From assembly GCF_029167235.1 (NCBI RefSeq), contig NZ_JARFTR010000300.1:1-64000 (forward strand): a stretch of DNA of 64,000 nucleotides, given 5' to 3'. This DNA is from Kamptonema sp. UHCC 0994. Its GTDB lineage: Bacteria > Cyanobacteriota > Cyanobacteriia > Cyanobacteriales > Microcoleaceae. The notes under the pieces are model-generated. The model had not been told where the DNA came from. It did not search any database and saw nothing but the letters and a program-made list of their open reading frames with translations. Position numbers and translations under genes: made by a program. The stretch's first letter is position 1. Every line of letters begins with the position of its first letter. This document shows positions 1 to 7,554 of the stretch, piece by piece.

Positions 1-30
1 TAGTAAGTAAAGGCAGTTAGGACAGATATC

Positions 31-82
31 CGTAACGCCGCCTTCTAGGCGTTGCCCTAACCGCCTAGAAGGCGGCGTTACG
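31..82. repeat. Perfect 21-bp hairpin repeat
   Basis: Bases 31-51 are the exact reverse complement of 62-82, with a 10-base loop. The arms start CGTAACGCCGCC. A relative with the same GTAACGCCGCC arm lies at 53015-53064, so this is a dispersed palindromic repeat, perhaps a REP or MITE-like element. It could also fold in RNA, but no T-run follows. Confidence 0.8.
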
Positions 83-98
83 TTCAACAAATAAAGTT

Positions 99-127
99 GT
101 CCTAACCGTCTTGGCGGTTGCTATAAC
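99..127 (-). repeat. Dispersed 29-bp repeat (GTTATAGCAACC family)
   Basis: On the minus strand this reads GTTATAGCAACCGCCAAG and continues to GGTTAGGAC. Close copies are at 42628-42656 and 48295-48323. The core GCCAAG is variable and partly palindromic. Confidence 0.65.
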
Positions 128-165
128 ACCCTCAGATTGCTTCGCTTCGCTCGCAATGACAATTA

Positions 166-230
166 ATAACTAACAGTTAACAGTTAACAGTTAACAATTA
201 ACAACCAACGGTTAACAGTTAACAATCAAC
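166..230. repeat. Heptamer array (GTTAACA family)
   Basis: Repeated 7-base units of the form GTTAACA, with degenerate copies, lie just downstream of the coiled-coil gene's stop. This matches the short tandemly repeated repetitive sequences known from filamentous cyanobacteria. Confidence 0.8.
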
Positions 231-1203
231 TCTTAGTTGCAAAGGCTTTCATTGCTAATTCTTGTGCTTGTCTCATCGTGGCTTGTAATTGAGCGGAAAG
301 GTCGGCAATTTGTTCAGTTTGTCGTGCAATTGTTTCCTGTAGCGATTGCACCTTCAATTCAGAACCCTGCTTAGTAGATTCCCATTCTTTCTCAAACAAA
401 TCTGCTTTTACTTTCGCTTCGCGGGTGACTTCTTGAATTGCTTCTTCCTTAGCTTTGATATAGGCTTGCTTCAGTTCTTCTTCAAAGCCAGAGGCTTTAG
501 TTTGATTTTCTTCAAATTCGGCTTGATTGTCAGCCAGATATTTTTCCCGTTCTACCCATTTCTTCTCTTTCTCACGGGTAGATGCTTGCAATTCCCGTTC
601 TAATTTGCGTTTAAACTCTTCGTATTCGTCAGTTTCGACTTTGCGAGTGCGCTCTAATTCGTATTGATAATCTGCTGTTTCCCGCTGCCTTTCTTTAGTA
701 ATTAATGCAGTTTGTTCTGCAATACTTGCCTCAAATTCTTGCTGTTCTTTTTGCCAAGCTTTACGTTTTTCAGTCGTGTCTTTTTCCAGGGTTTCACGCT
801 GATTAGCGGCGGTTTGTTCTAGGGATGTTAATTTCTCTTGATGTTCTTGAGTTAAGATATGAAGAGCATCTGCTACGACGCGAATTTGCTGCAATTCTTG
901 CAAGCGTTGGGTTTCAATTTCGAGGGCGCGTTTGAGCTCATCTAATTTCGAGGATTCTGTACCTAATTTCTCCGTTACTCCGTTGATGATGCTGCCAAAA
1001 TCTAATTGTAGGTCAGCTAAACCTTTGACAATGCTATCAATTGTATAAGTGGCGGCAACTTCTAGGAGTTGTTTGTTTTTAGCCTTTTCTGCTTCCTCTT
1101 CCTTAGTAGCGACTTTGGATTCGATTTTTTTCTTTTCAGTCAAAATTTGCTGAAAAGATTGCAAAATCTTGGCTTTACTGTCTTTAACATTTCCTATGGT
1201 CAT
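226..1203 (-). CDS. Coiled-coil protein of unknown function
   Basis: Protein of about 325 residues, almost entirely Glu/Lys/Gln-rich heptad sequence from about residue 90 to the end; no enzyme motif, signal peptide or membrane segment is visible. The ATG at 1203 is preferred because AGGAAAAG lies just upstream; the open frame continues to a TTG at 1284 with no good ribosome site. It is the last of four same-strand genes (2770 to 226) that are closely spaced, so probably one operon. It faces an XRE regulator across a 243-base gap. A structural or scaffold role is only a guess from the coiled coil. Confidence 0.7.
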   Translation of the reverse strand: MTIGNVKDSKAKILQSFQQILTEKKKIESKVATKEEEAEKAKNKQLLEVAATYTIDSIVKGLADLQLDFGSIINGVTEKLGTESSKLDELKRALEIETQRLQELQQIRVVADALHILTQEHQEKLTSLEQTAANQRETLEKDTTEKRKAWQKEQQEFEASIAEQTALITKERQRETADYQYELERTRKVETDEYEEFKRKLERELQASTREKEKKWVEREKYLADNQAEFEENQTKASGFEEELKQAYIKAKEEAIQEVTREAKVKADLFEKEWESTKQGSELKVQSLQETIARQTEQIADLSAQLQATMRQAQELAMKAFATKS

Positions 1204-1309
1204 ATTGCTTTTCCTGATTGTATGGTTGTACTTTGCGAACAGTGTTTCTATTTCTATGATGCGCCGATCGAACTCTGCCGTCAATAGCTAAATTGGAATG
1301 GCTTATCAA

Positions 1310-1675
1310 TCATCCGAGTTTGCGGAGTTGCTTGAGAATTGCTTTGTATTCTCCAACTGGATCGATTTTTTCTTCAGCTTTGTCACCAGCTAAAACTTTA
1401 AGAATTCGCTGACAGCGTTCGCACCGATTACCTTGCCAACAATAGCACTCTTCAACTAAGCCTAAAAGAGTGTCTTTTAGTTGTTGATTTTGCGCTAAAA
1501 GTGCTTTGTAATTTCGTTGCACAGACTCGACTACTAAAGTCATGTGTTTAAAATCTTCCGTCAGACTTTCGAGATCGTTTGTAGCATCAGTGCGAATCTC
1601 TTTTGTTACGTCTAAATTGCGTCTCAAACTGGTTTCGCGCACGTCTGATTTAGTCAAATTTGCAATCTTTTTCAT
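1310..1675 (-). CDS. Small hypothetical protein with Cys cluster
   Basis: 121 residues from the ATG at 1675, which has AGAGGG eight bases upstream; the frame is open to 1717 but the upstream Met lacks a site. The middle is helical (heptad-like, about residues 20-75). A compact Cys cluster follows (CYC, then CERC about eight residues later), which could bind a metal. No family recognised. It is the third gene of the leftward four-gene set, with a short gap to each neighbour. Confidence 0.65.
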   Translation of the reverse strand: MKKIANLTKSDVRETSLRRNLDVTKEIRTDATNDLESLTEDFKHMTLVVESVQRNYKALLAQNQQLKDTLLGLVEECYCWQGNRCERCQRILKVLAGDKAEEKIDPVGEYKAILKQLRKLG

Positions 1676-1740
1676 TTTACCCTCTTGATACATCCTGAAA
1701 TTAGTGTAGAGGCGCAATTAATCGCGCCTCTACAATCCGA

Positions 1741-2442
1741 TTAGAATACGTCAGCAGTTGCTTTTTCTGCTGCTGGTGGTAAGGCGATACCGCCGTTAGA
1801 ATTCAAGGCAATAGTCTCGTCTCGGCTATTAGTATGAGCGGCCATTAAGCAGGCAATTTCATGGGGTGGCAGGTTGTCCAAGCACACCATAGATTTTGTG
1901 CTTTCTAGATCGATCATACGTGACAAGTTGTTTTGATCGGATAAAACTGCTGCTGCTTGGTCGATAACTGACCAGTCAGAACGTTCAACCCAAGACCATT
2001 TTAAGCTGTAGTAATTGATCGGTTTTACTACACCATTATCATCGGGTTTCTGGCCGGAATGTTTGACAAATTCTGGTACAAAAAGACCAGTTGCCGGCTC
2101 TACACCTCGCGCTTGAACTGAGGCAACTAAGCAGTTAAAATCGTTTAAACTTCGGCCTTTAATGTACGTGACCATCACAACTCCGTGCGGCAATTCCCCG
2201 GATTCAGCAACAAACCATAATTGCCCCCATAAAGTATTCTGAGTTTGGCCGAGGGAACCGAAAAATTTGCTAAATTTGAGAATGGTCATTGAAGACTTCG
2301 AGCCGCAGTCTTTGTCGCCAATTGTCCACTGTCCTGACTGGCAGTTATTACGGACTGCGATTGGCATTTCTGGCACTAAAATTGCGTCGTTGGGTTTAGC
2401 GCCAAAAACAGAAATTGTCGGTCTTTCTTGTGTCTTAGTCAT
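1741..2442 (-). CDS. Hypothetical protein, unknown family
   Basis: 233 residues from the ATG at 2442, which has AAGGAAG before a run of A. The sequence looks like a soluble mixed alpha/beta protein with many Trp and conserved-looking segments (WTIGDKDCGSK, WGQLWFVAESG). The C-terminus is Ala/Pro-rich and probably flexible. No catalytic motif seen. The soluble core with a flexible acidic or neutral tail is vaguely like single-strand-binding or phage accessory proteins, but I cannot place it. Second gene of the leftward set. Confidence 0.65.
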   Translation of the reverse strand: MTKTQERPTISVFGAKPNDAILVPEMPIAVRNNCQSGQWTIGDKDCGSKSSMTILKFSKFFGSLGQTQNTLWGQLWFVAESGELPHGVVMVTYIKGRSLNDFNCLVASVQARGVEPATGLFVPEFVKHSGQKPDDNGVVKPINYYSLKWSWVERSDWSVIDQAAAVLSDQNNLSRMIDLESTKSMVCLDNLPPHEIACLMAAHTNSRDETIALNSNGGIALPPAAEKATADVF

Positions 2443-2503
2443 TTTTTTTTCTTCCTTTATTCTCTGTTGATTTACAACTCTAATAGCCCTTAGCAATTAG
2501 CCA

Positions 2504-2770
2504 TTAGCGAATTAAGTGGCTTGTCGTTTTAGGCTCTGGATATCTGTATTCAAGCATCGCTTCCTGCTGCGCTTTAATAATCCTTAAAGCACCAACTAAA
2601 TGCTCTAAGATTTCTACGTGCGCTGGCGTAAAGTGGATACTAAAACCTTCGCCATCCCGCGCGTAGCCGGGACAAACCAGGGAGGCCGAATTTTGTTCTT
2701 CGTGGGTGGCGATATAGAGCCAGTCGTCGTCTTCGAGCTTGTAGTGCGTGTCTGTCCAAGTTCTCAACAT
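2504..2770 (-). CDS. Small hypothetical protein
   Basis: 88 residues. The ATG at 2770 has an excellent ribosome site (AAGGAGG). Acidic N-terminal half, then an amphipathic helix around residues 50-70. No family recognised. It is the first gene of the leftward set, and the divergent regulator starts 244 bases away, so this gap is the likely control region for both directions. Confidence 0.65.
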   Translation of the reverse strand: MLRTWTDTHYKLEDDDWLYIATHEEQNSASLVCPGYARDGEGFSIHFTPAHVEILEHLVGALRIIKAQQEAMLEYRYPEPKTTSHLIR

Positions 2771-2834
2771 GGCAGTTCCTCCTTGTTTGTGTACCAGCGG
2801 TTACGCTGGGCGATCGCATTCACTCCTGGGCAAG

Positions 2835-2854
2835 ACACGCTATCTATAGCGTGT
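2835..2854. promoter_or_regulatory. Candidate operator: 9+2+9 palindrome
   Basis: Bases 2835-2843 (ACACGCTAT) are the exact reverse complement of 2846-2854, with a 2-base centre. It lies between the leftward operon (start 2770) and the XRE gene (start 3014), where the dimeric HTH regulator encoded next door could bind. A second inverted pair GTTGA/TCAAC lies near 2900. The role is inferred. Confidence 0.4.
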
Positions 2855-3013
2855 TAACTGGTTGTTTTTAGTGCGTAACGCTATCAGTACCGCATTTTCG
2901 TTGACTTTCTCATCAACTAAACCCATCTTAGCGCGAGTTGATTTTATCGTCAAGCTTTTTGTTGAACTTTTATTCAAAAAAGCCTACAATAGCGATCGGG
3001 AGGGAAAAAAAAC

Positions 3014-3334
3014 GTGGAACAAACTTTTGGAAGGCTGATTCGCCAAGCTCGTAAGGACAAATCCTACTCACAACGTGAGCTAGCTGGTTTACTTAGTGTG
3101 GACTTTACTTACTTATCTAAACTGGAGAACGATCGCGCTGATTATCCGCCCAAAGAGGAGGTAATTAGAGCGTTAGCGCGGAATTTGGATCTGGATCAAG
3201 AGGAGTTGATTTTTCTGGCGGGAAGATTGCCTCAGCAGTACGAAGCATTGCTGAGACAGAATCCGAAGGAAATGCAAGCACTTTTTCGCCGGATGCAAGA
3301 CGATCCCAGTTGGATTAAAAAGTCTGTGCATTAA
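3014..3334 (+). CDS. XRE-family transcriptional regulator
   Basis: 106 residues with an N-terminal Cro/C1-type helix-turn-helix at about residues 7-62 (RQARKDKSYSQRELAGLL, then YLSKLENDRADYPP). Likely a dimeric repressor or activator of the divergent genes or of its own operon. Start is GTG with GGGAGGG upstream. The next gene starts immediately after the stop and encodes an ImmA/IrrE peptidase. In known pairs the peptidase cleaves the XRE partner to lift repression, so this couple is likely one regulatory switch. Confidence 0.85.
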   Translation: MEQTFGRLIRQARKDKSYSQRELAGLLSVDFTYLSKLENDRADYPPKEEVIRALARNLDLDQEELIFLAGRLPQQYEALLRQNPKEMQALFRRMQDDPSWIKKSVH

Positions 3335-3352
3335 GTGAGAGAGGGCAACAAA

Positions 3353-4042
3353 GTGAGTATCTTTAAGCCGTATCGCTTTTATCCCAAAGAAACTATTGAG
3401 CGTCAAGCAAACGACATTTTGATGCGGATGCAGCAAACGTCAAATTTCGCGCCGAGATGGCCGTTTGAAGCGTCAATGGTGGCTGATTTTCTGGATTTGG
3501 GAGTAGTTTGGGACTGCATCCCGCCGGATTCAGAAGGTGCGATCGCGGCGAGGATTCTCCCCTGGCTGCGGCAAATTGAGATCAATGAAAACATTCTTGA
3601 TTTGCCTGCTGGGTTTATTGAATCAACGATCGCGCACGAGATCGGCCATTGGGTGTTGCACATCAATCACGATGAGGCAGATGGTAGTGTTAAACAGTTG
3701 GAATTAGATTTAGGTGATTTGGGAAAAATTGCCTCTGATTCTGAAGAACCGTTTGTCTGTCGGGGTTCGAGTGCTGATACAAAGATAGCATCAATTGAAT
3801 GGCAAGCACAATATTTTGCAGGTTGTTTGTTGATGCCTCGGCATATTTTAGAGGAGAAAAGGGAGGGAAAAGATTTAACGAAGTGGTCGCATTTATATAA
3901 AATTCGAGATGAGTTGGGGGTGAGTATTTCTAACTTGACTAATCGCTTGCAGGAGTTTGGCTGGATTTATATTCCCAAGGGCACTCGCGAGATTTATCCG
4001 GGCCAACCTATTGCGGATGGACAGCAGCGGTTATTTGGGTAA
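3353..4042 (+). CDS. ImmA/IrrE family metallopeptidase
   Basis: About 229 residues. Zinc motif HEIGHWVLH near residue 94 and a downstream acidic/Trp-rich segment (IEWQAQYFAGCLLMP) that supplies the third ligand region, as in COG2856 peptidases. The family cleaves XRE-type repressors (ImmA of ICEBs1, IrrE of Deinococcus). Start taken at GTG 3353; an in-frame GTG at 3335 touches the upstream stop. Translationally linked to the XRE gene. A strong terminator follows at 4050-4091. No integrase or other mobile-element gene is seen nearby. Confidence 0.85.
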   Translation: MSIFKPYRFYPKETIERQANDILMRMQQTSNFAPRWPFEASMVADFLDLGVVWDCIPPDSEGAIAARILPWLRQIEINENILDLPAGFIESTIAHEIGHWVLHINHDEADGSVKQLELDLGDLGKIASDSEEPFVCRGSSADTKIASIEWQAQYFAGCLLMPRHILEEKREGKDLTKWSHLYKIRDELGVSISNLTNRLQEFGWIYIPKGTREIYPGQPIADGQQRLFG

Positions 4043-4049
4043 GATGCGA

Positions 4050-4091
4050 TGAGGGTTGAGATTTTGTAATTAATCTCAACTCTCATTTTTT
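4050..4091 (+). terminator. Rho-independent terminator after ImmA/IrrE gene
   Basis: Bases 4050-4063 pair with 4072-4085 (14 bp, one G-T pair), loop of 8, followed by six T. It closes the XRE-ImmA operon and separates it from the toxin-like gene at 4105. Confidence 0.8.
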
Positions 4092-4104
4092 GAGAGTGTG
4101 AGGT

Positions 4105-4344
4105 ATGGTTCAAACAAATTCAGATAATGGTGAAGAGGAGCGAAACTGGAGACAGGATAAGCTACTAACTTGGGATGATATTGATAGACTACAGAGAGGA
4201 GGAGAAAATATCCATAAAATAAAAGGTAAGCGCAATACTGCAAACAAAGACCTTTACAAAGACACTGAGGGTAATATCTATATTAAACCCAAAGGTGGTA
4301 TTGGGGCCGGTGAATCAACAGGTTTGAACATTAATGATTTCTAG
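4105..4344 (+). CDS. Polymorphic toxin type 33-like domain, free-standing
   Basis: 79 residues. After a short charged N-terminus comes a block of the type found as the C-terminal domain of polymorphic toxins: an IHKIKG segment, DLYKD, GNIYIKPKGG and GESTGLNINDF at the end. From memory this matches the Ntox33/toxin_33 family, whose activity is not well described. Here it has no secretion, PAAR, Rhs or VENN domain, so it is an orphan tip or a cut-down toxin. It is followed after 23 bases by a DUF4279 gene with its own AAAGGAG, a plausible immunity partner. Confidence 0.6.
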   Translation: MVQTNSDNGEEERNWRQDKLLTWDDIDRLQRGGENIHKIKGKRNTANKDLYKDTEGNIYIKPKGGIGAGESTGLNINDF

Positions 4345-4367
4345 TAAGTTTCAAAAGGAGCATTCAG

Positions 4368-4784
4368 ATGGAATCAGAAATTTACGCCTATTTCCAGTTG
4401 ATAGGAATGGAGTTTGATCCAGACGATGTCACCGCCAAAGTAGGCATAAAACCTACTGAAATTTGGAGAATTGGTGACTTAATTACTTCACGGGGTACTA
4501 GACGACACAAGCAGAATGGTTGGAGCGTGTATTCGCAAGTAGAAAAGTCGATTTATTTAGAAGACTATATAAAATCTGTTTTGGAACAGCTTCAACCAGG
4601 ATGGCTGCCTTTAGTAGAGTTGTGCAAGGTTTATACTGCGGAGATTTCTTGTGTGATTTATTATCGGAGTGGGAGCGTGCCCGCAATTCATTTTGATAAG
4701 TATCTTGTGGAGATGGCGCATCAATTGAATGCGGAAATTGATGTAGATTTCTATGTTTTGCCAGAGGAAGTGTCTGCGGCATGA
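4368..4784 (+). CDS. DUF4279 protein, likely immunity partner
   Basis: 138 residues. Hallmarks of DUF4279: YFQLIGMEFDPDDVT near the start, IKPTEIWRIGD, and VEISCVIYY-like segment (AEISCVIYYRSG) and PAIHFDK toward the end. DUF4279 genes are often next to polymorphic toxin tips and are thought to be immunity proteins. Clear AAGGAG site before ATG 4368. It overlaps nothing, and the convergent DUF4058 gene ends 28 bases downstream. The immunity role is inferred from position. Confidence 0.75.
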   Translation: MESEIYAYFQLIGMEFDPDDVTAKVGIKPTEIWRIGDLITSRGTRRHKQNGWSVYSQVEKSIYLEDYIKSVLEQLQPGWLPLVELCKVYTAEISCVIYYRSGSVPAIHFDKYLVEMAHQLNAEIDVDFYVLPEEVSAA

Positions 4785-4812
4785 ACGCACCGATATATAA
4801 ACTTAAATAGGA

Positions 4813-5616
4813 TTAATTATCTCGCAGTCCAGTTGCTTGTAAAAGTTCCTTTGCCCAAAGCAGATTTTGTTCTGACAGGGACGGTATCGGATCTCGCTCG
4901 TAATCGATTCGATAATCATAGCCCGCGCGATCGTAAACACCTGCGAATAATTCTGGTAAGTTAACAATAGGTTCTACATCTTCCTCGCGCAAGGGAAGTA
5001 GAAATACAGGTAGAGAATTGCCCAGATTAAAAGCATAAAGTTCGGCAAGGGGACGGCGATCGCTGCGACTGACTAAAACCCGATAATCGCTTTGAATGGA
5101 ATTGTTAAGTATGGGCATAGGTTCCCCTGTTCGCAGCAAATCGATTTCCACTAAATGAGTTAAGCTACCTAAAATACTCTGACGTTTTTTGAGATAAGTA
5201 ATTCTGCCATCTCCGCTGCGTTTGTTGACTGGAGAAAGAATTTCAATTGCGGTGACAACTTGTTTAGTTGCCATTTCTCGTACTTCTAGGTAAGTTTGTT
5301 TAATTTTTTCAGCGGCTGGCACTTTGACGGTAGTGGGAACTGTTAGGGTTGCAGTAGCAACTGAACCAGTAGTAACATCGGGGGTATTGGGTTGACGTTT
5401 GATGGTTACATCGGGGATACCTACTAAAAGCGAGTCATCATTATTATCATTGGTGTCGTTAATTTGATAGATGCGTTTTTCAATGGCGATCTCATATTTG
5501 GGGCGAATTTGAGGGACTAAGGATTCTGCAATCAGGGAAATTAACCAATGGTAAGTTTCCTGCCAGAAATCGGGGTGTTCTAAGTAGGGGTCCATTCCGG
5601 GAAAGGGTGAGGGCAT
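4813..5616 (-). CDS. DUF4058 family protein
   Basis: 267 residues, full-length for this family, which is common and often multicopy in cyanobacteria. N-terminal signature PSPFPGMDPYLEHP, then IEKRIYQI, EVREMATKQVVTAIEILSP and an acidic C-terminal part. The IEILSPVNK block with downstream acidic residues resembles the core of PD-(D/E)XK or Uma2-like folds, but function is not established. Soluble, no signal peptide. Confidence 0.85.
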   Translation of the reverse strand: MPSPFPGMDPYLEHPDFWQETYHWLISLIAESLVPQIRPKYEIAIEKRIYQINDTNDNNDDSLLVGIPDVTIKRQPNTPDVTTGSVATATLTVPTTVKVPAAEKIKQTYLEVREMATKQVVTAIEILSPVNKRSGDGRITYLKKRQSILGSLTHLVEIDLLRTGEPMPILNNSIQSDYRVLVSRSDRRPLAELYAFNLGNSLPVFLLPLREEDVEPIVNLPELFAGVYDRAGYDYRIDYERDPIPSLSEQNLLWAKELLQATGLRDN

Positions 5617-5669
5617 AGGACTGCATTCCGATTTATTGATTTTTAAATCATTTTAGCACTAAAATTTTC

Positions 5670-5966
5670 TTAAGCTACCTTTGGGCAAATTTCTACTTTG
5701 ACAGTCATACCTACTTGGTTGAGCATTGCAATTAGAATATCAACTGAGAATTGCCCAATTTTACCTTGAGTTAAAGCTTTGATTTGGTCACTTGATTGCT
5801 TAAGATTTTGAGCCGTTTGCTCGATTGTCCAACCGTGATGCTTAATCTGATTTTGCAGGGCCAGTATTAGTTGCGATCGGATTAGTAAATTATCAGCTTC
5901 TTCCGCTGAAAATCCCAGGTCAATAAAGATATTATCAGCGGCTTGGGTAATAGTATTTTCGCTCAT
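5670..5966 (-). CDS. HTH antitoxin-like protein, no adjacent toxin
   Basis: 98 residues with a helix-turn-helix at about 30-80 (LALQNQIKHHGWTIEQTA, then SSDQIKALTQGKIGQFS), typical of HigA/XRE antitoxins in the HTH_37 group. Such genes normally sit next to a RelE/HigB toxin; here the downstream gene (DUF4058) and the upstream gene (488 residues) are not toxins. It is either an orphan left after toxin loss or a stand-alone regulator. Confidence 0.7.
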   Translation of the reverse strand: MSENTITQAADNIFIDLGFSAEEADNLLIRSQLILALQNQIKHHGWTIEQTAQNLKQSSDQIKALTQGKIGQFSVDILIAMLNQVGMTVKVEICPKVA

Positions 5967-6007
5967 TGTTCAGGCTCTTTTAAATTCAAACGATTTTATA
6001 AAAGCTG

Positions 6008-7474
6008 TTAATATGCTATTGCAGCCTGCTTGGCTGATTCATCATTTCCTTGAAAATACCAGTAAAGATTAGCAACAGTTAAATCATTGACTTCTTGCCA
6101 ACTTGACGGGGCTAAAGCTTTATAACCAGAGGTTTTTGCTTTCTGACTAATATAAGCTTCGTGTTGTTGACGTAAGCTAGGTTTGATCAAAAATCGCAAT
6201 TGATCGCGTAGCGATTTGAAGTGTGATTTCTGCTGCAATTTTTCGTAGAGTGCCATTTCTTCTGGTTCTGCAACTATAGCAACTTCTTGATTAGTATTTG
6301 AAACTGGTGTGATTTCCCTCTCCAAACTAGCTAACTGTTCGCGCTCATCAGCCGATAAACTTAGCATCCAATCCACCTGATTTTGCCAACAATTTAAAAC
6401 CGCTAGATCGTGATTGTAAATCCGCGTGATTTCGGGGAAGATAAAATCAAGTTCATCTTTTGTGCAGCGCTCAATAACGGTGAGAATGTCTTGGCGTATT
6501 CTTTCTTGCAGGTGGGAAAGGGAATTACTTACAGAACCAGGCTCATTTAGCAATTGATAAGTTAATGAAATTGTCTGCTCAATTGCCCAAGCACATTCGG
6601 CTCTACGAAGATAGCCAGCAGCACAAGTAGCTTCTAACAAATGCGGATCGTTATAGTCTGCTAAAGCATTCGCTAAAATGTGTTGTGCGCTTGTTAAAGT
6701 AGCATTTCTGGTATTTCGATCTTCCATTAACAAAGCATTTTGAATTAGTCTTTGTGCTTCCTCAAATCGCTGATAAGCTCGACTTAAGATTAAACGATGT
6801 TGCTCAAATTTAATACTTTCACCTAACTGTTTAATCTCAGCAATAATTTCTGCTTTCTGGTCTTTTAGCAGTTCCTCTACACTGATGAATCCATGTTTAA
6901 CTGTTAGCTTCAATTCCTTAATATCTTCCCTCCTTTTTAAGGTCTGATGAAGGTTAACCGCTGACAGTGCTGCTATCGCCACTACACCTACACCAATGAT
7001 GGCAGTAGACGCTGACAGAATTCCCACACTAGCCGAGAGGGATTTTAATCCAATCTGAATAACATCTAGTTTTTTGTAAGTTGCTTGAAAACCCCGATGG
7101 GTTTGAACCATTTGCGCTGCGCTTAATGCAAAATCTGGAATAGCTAACAACGGATTAACAAGATTACCAATAGAGACAGTTTTTTGAATCATATCTAGTC
7201 TTTGAGACATAAATCCTAAAGATTCTGAGACCAGATATAGTCTTGCGTAAGTTCCTTGAAAACCCAGATGGGTTTGACCCATTTGTGCAGCACCTAATAA
7301 AAGCTGTGGAATACCTAAGAAGGGATCAGGCATCATACCAATTGCCTTACCTACAAAGCGACCTGTTGCCCTGTCTCTAGCTATCCCGTATAATACTCCT
7401 CCAGCACTTTTCACAACTTCATAAGCACCGGAGGCGATACCAGCCTGTATGTTAGGAGGAAACATAAAAAACAT
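6008..7474 (-). CDS. Hypothetical membrane-associated helical protein
   Basis: 488 residues. The N-terminal 140 residues hold an internal duplication: PQLLLGAAQMGQTHLGFQGTY and PDFALSAAQMVQTHRGFQATY, each after a DPFLGI/NPLLAI lead. A hydrophobic stretch at about residues 148-175 (Ser/Ile/Val/Ala-rich) could cross or insert in a membrane. The rest is helical, with a Leu/Glu-rich coil at about 185-230. No catalytic motif. Divergent from the 339-residue helical gene across an 80-base AT-rich gap. Function unknown. Confidence 0.7.
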   Translation of the reverse strand: MFFMFPPNIQAGIASGAYEVVKSAGGVLYGIARDRATGRFVGKAIGMMPDPFLGIPQLLLGAAQMGQTHLGFQGTYARLYLVSESLGFMSQRLDMIQKTVSIGNLVNPLLAIPDFALSAAQMVQTHRGFQATYKKLDVIQIGLKSLSASVGILSASTAIIGVGVVAIAALSAVNLHQTLKRREDIKELKLTVKHGFISVEELLKDQKAEIIAEIKQLGESIKFEQHRLILSRAYQRFEEAQRLIQNALLMEDRNTRNATLTSAQHILANALADYNDPHLLEATCAAGYLRRAECAWAIEQTISLTYQLLNEPGSVSNSLSHLQERIRQDILTVIERCTKDELDFIFPEITRIYNHDLAVLNCWQNQVDWMLSLSADEREQLASLEREITPVSNTNQEVAIVAEPEEMALYEKLQQKSHFKSLRDQLRFLIKPSLRQQHEAYISQKAKTSGYKALAPSSWQEVNDLTVANLYWYFQGNDESAKQAAIAY

Positions 7475-7554
7475 GACTTTTACCTAAATAGCGATTAGTG
7501 TTATATATTATATTATAATTATTAACCCTGTAGCTCAACATTGGAATTACTTAG

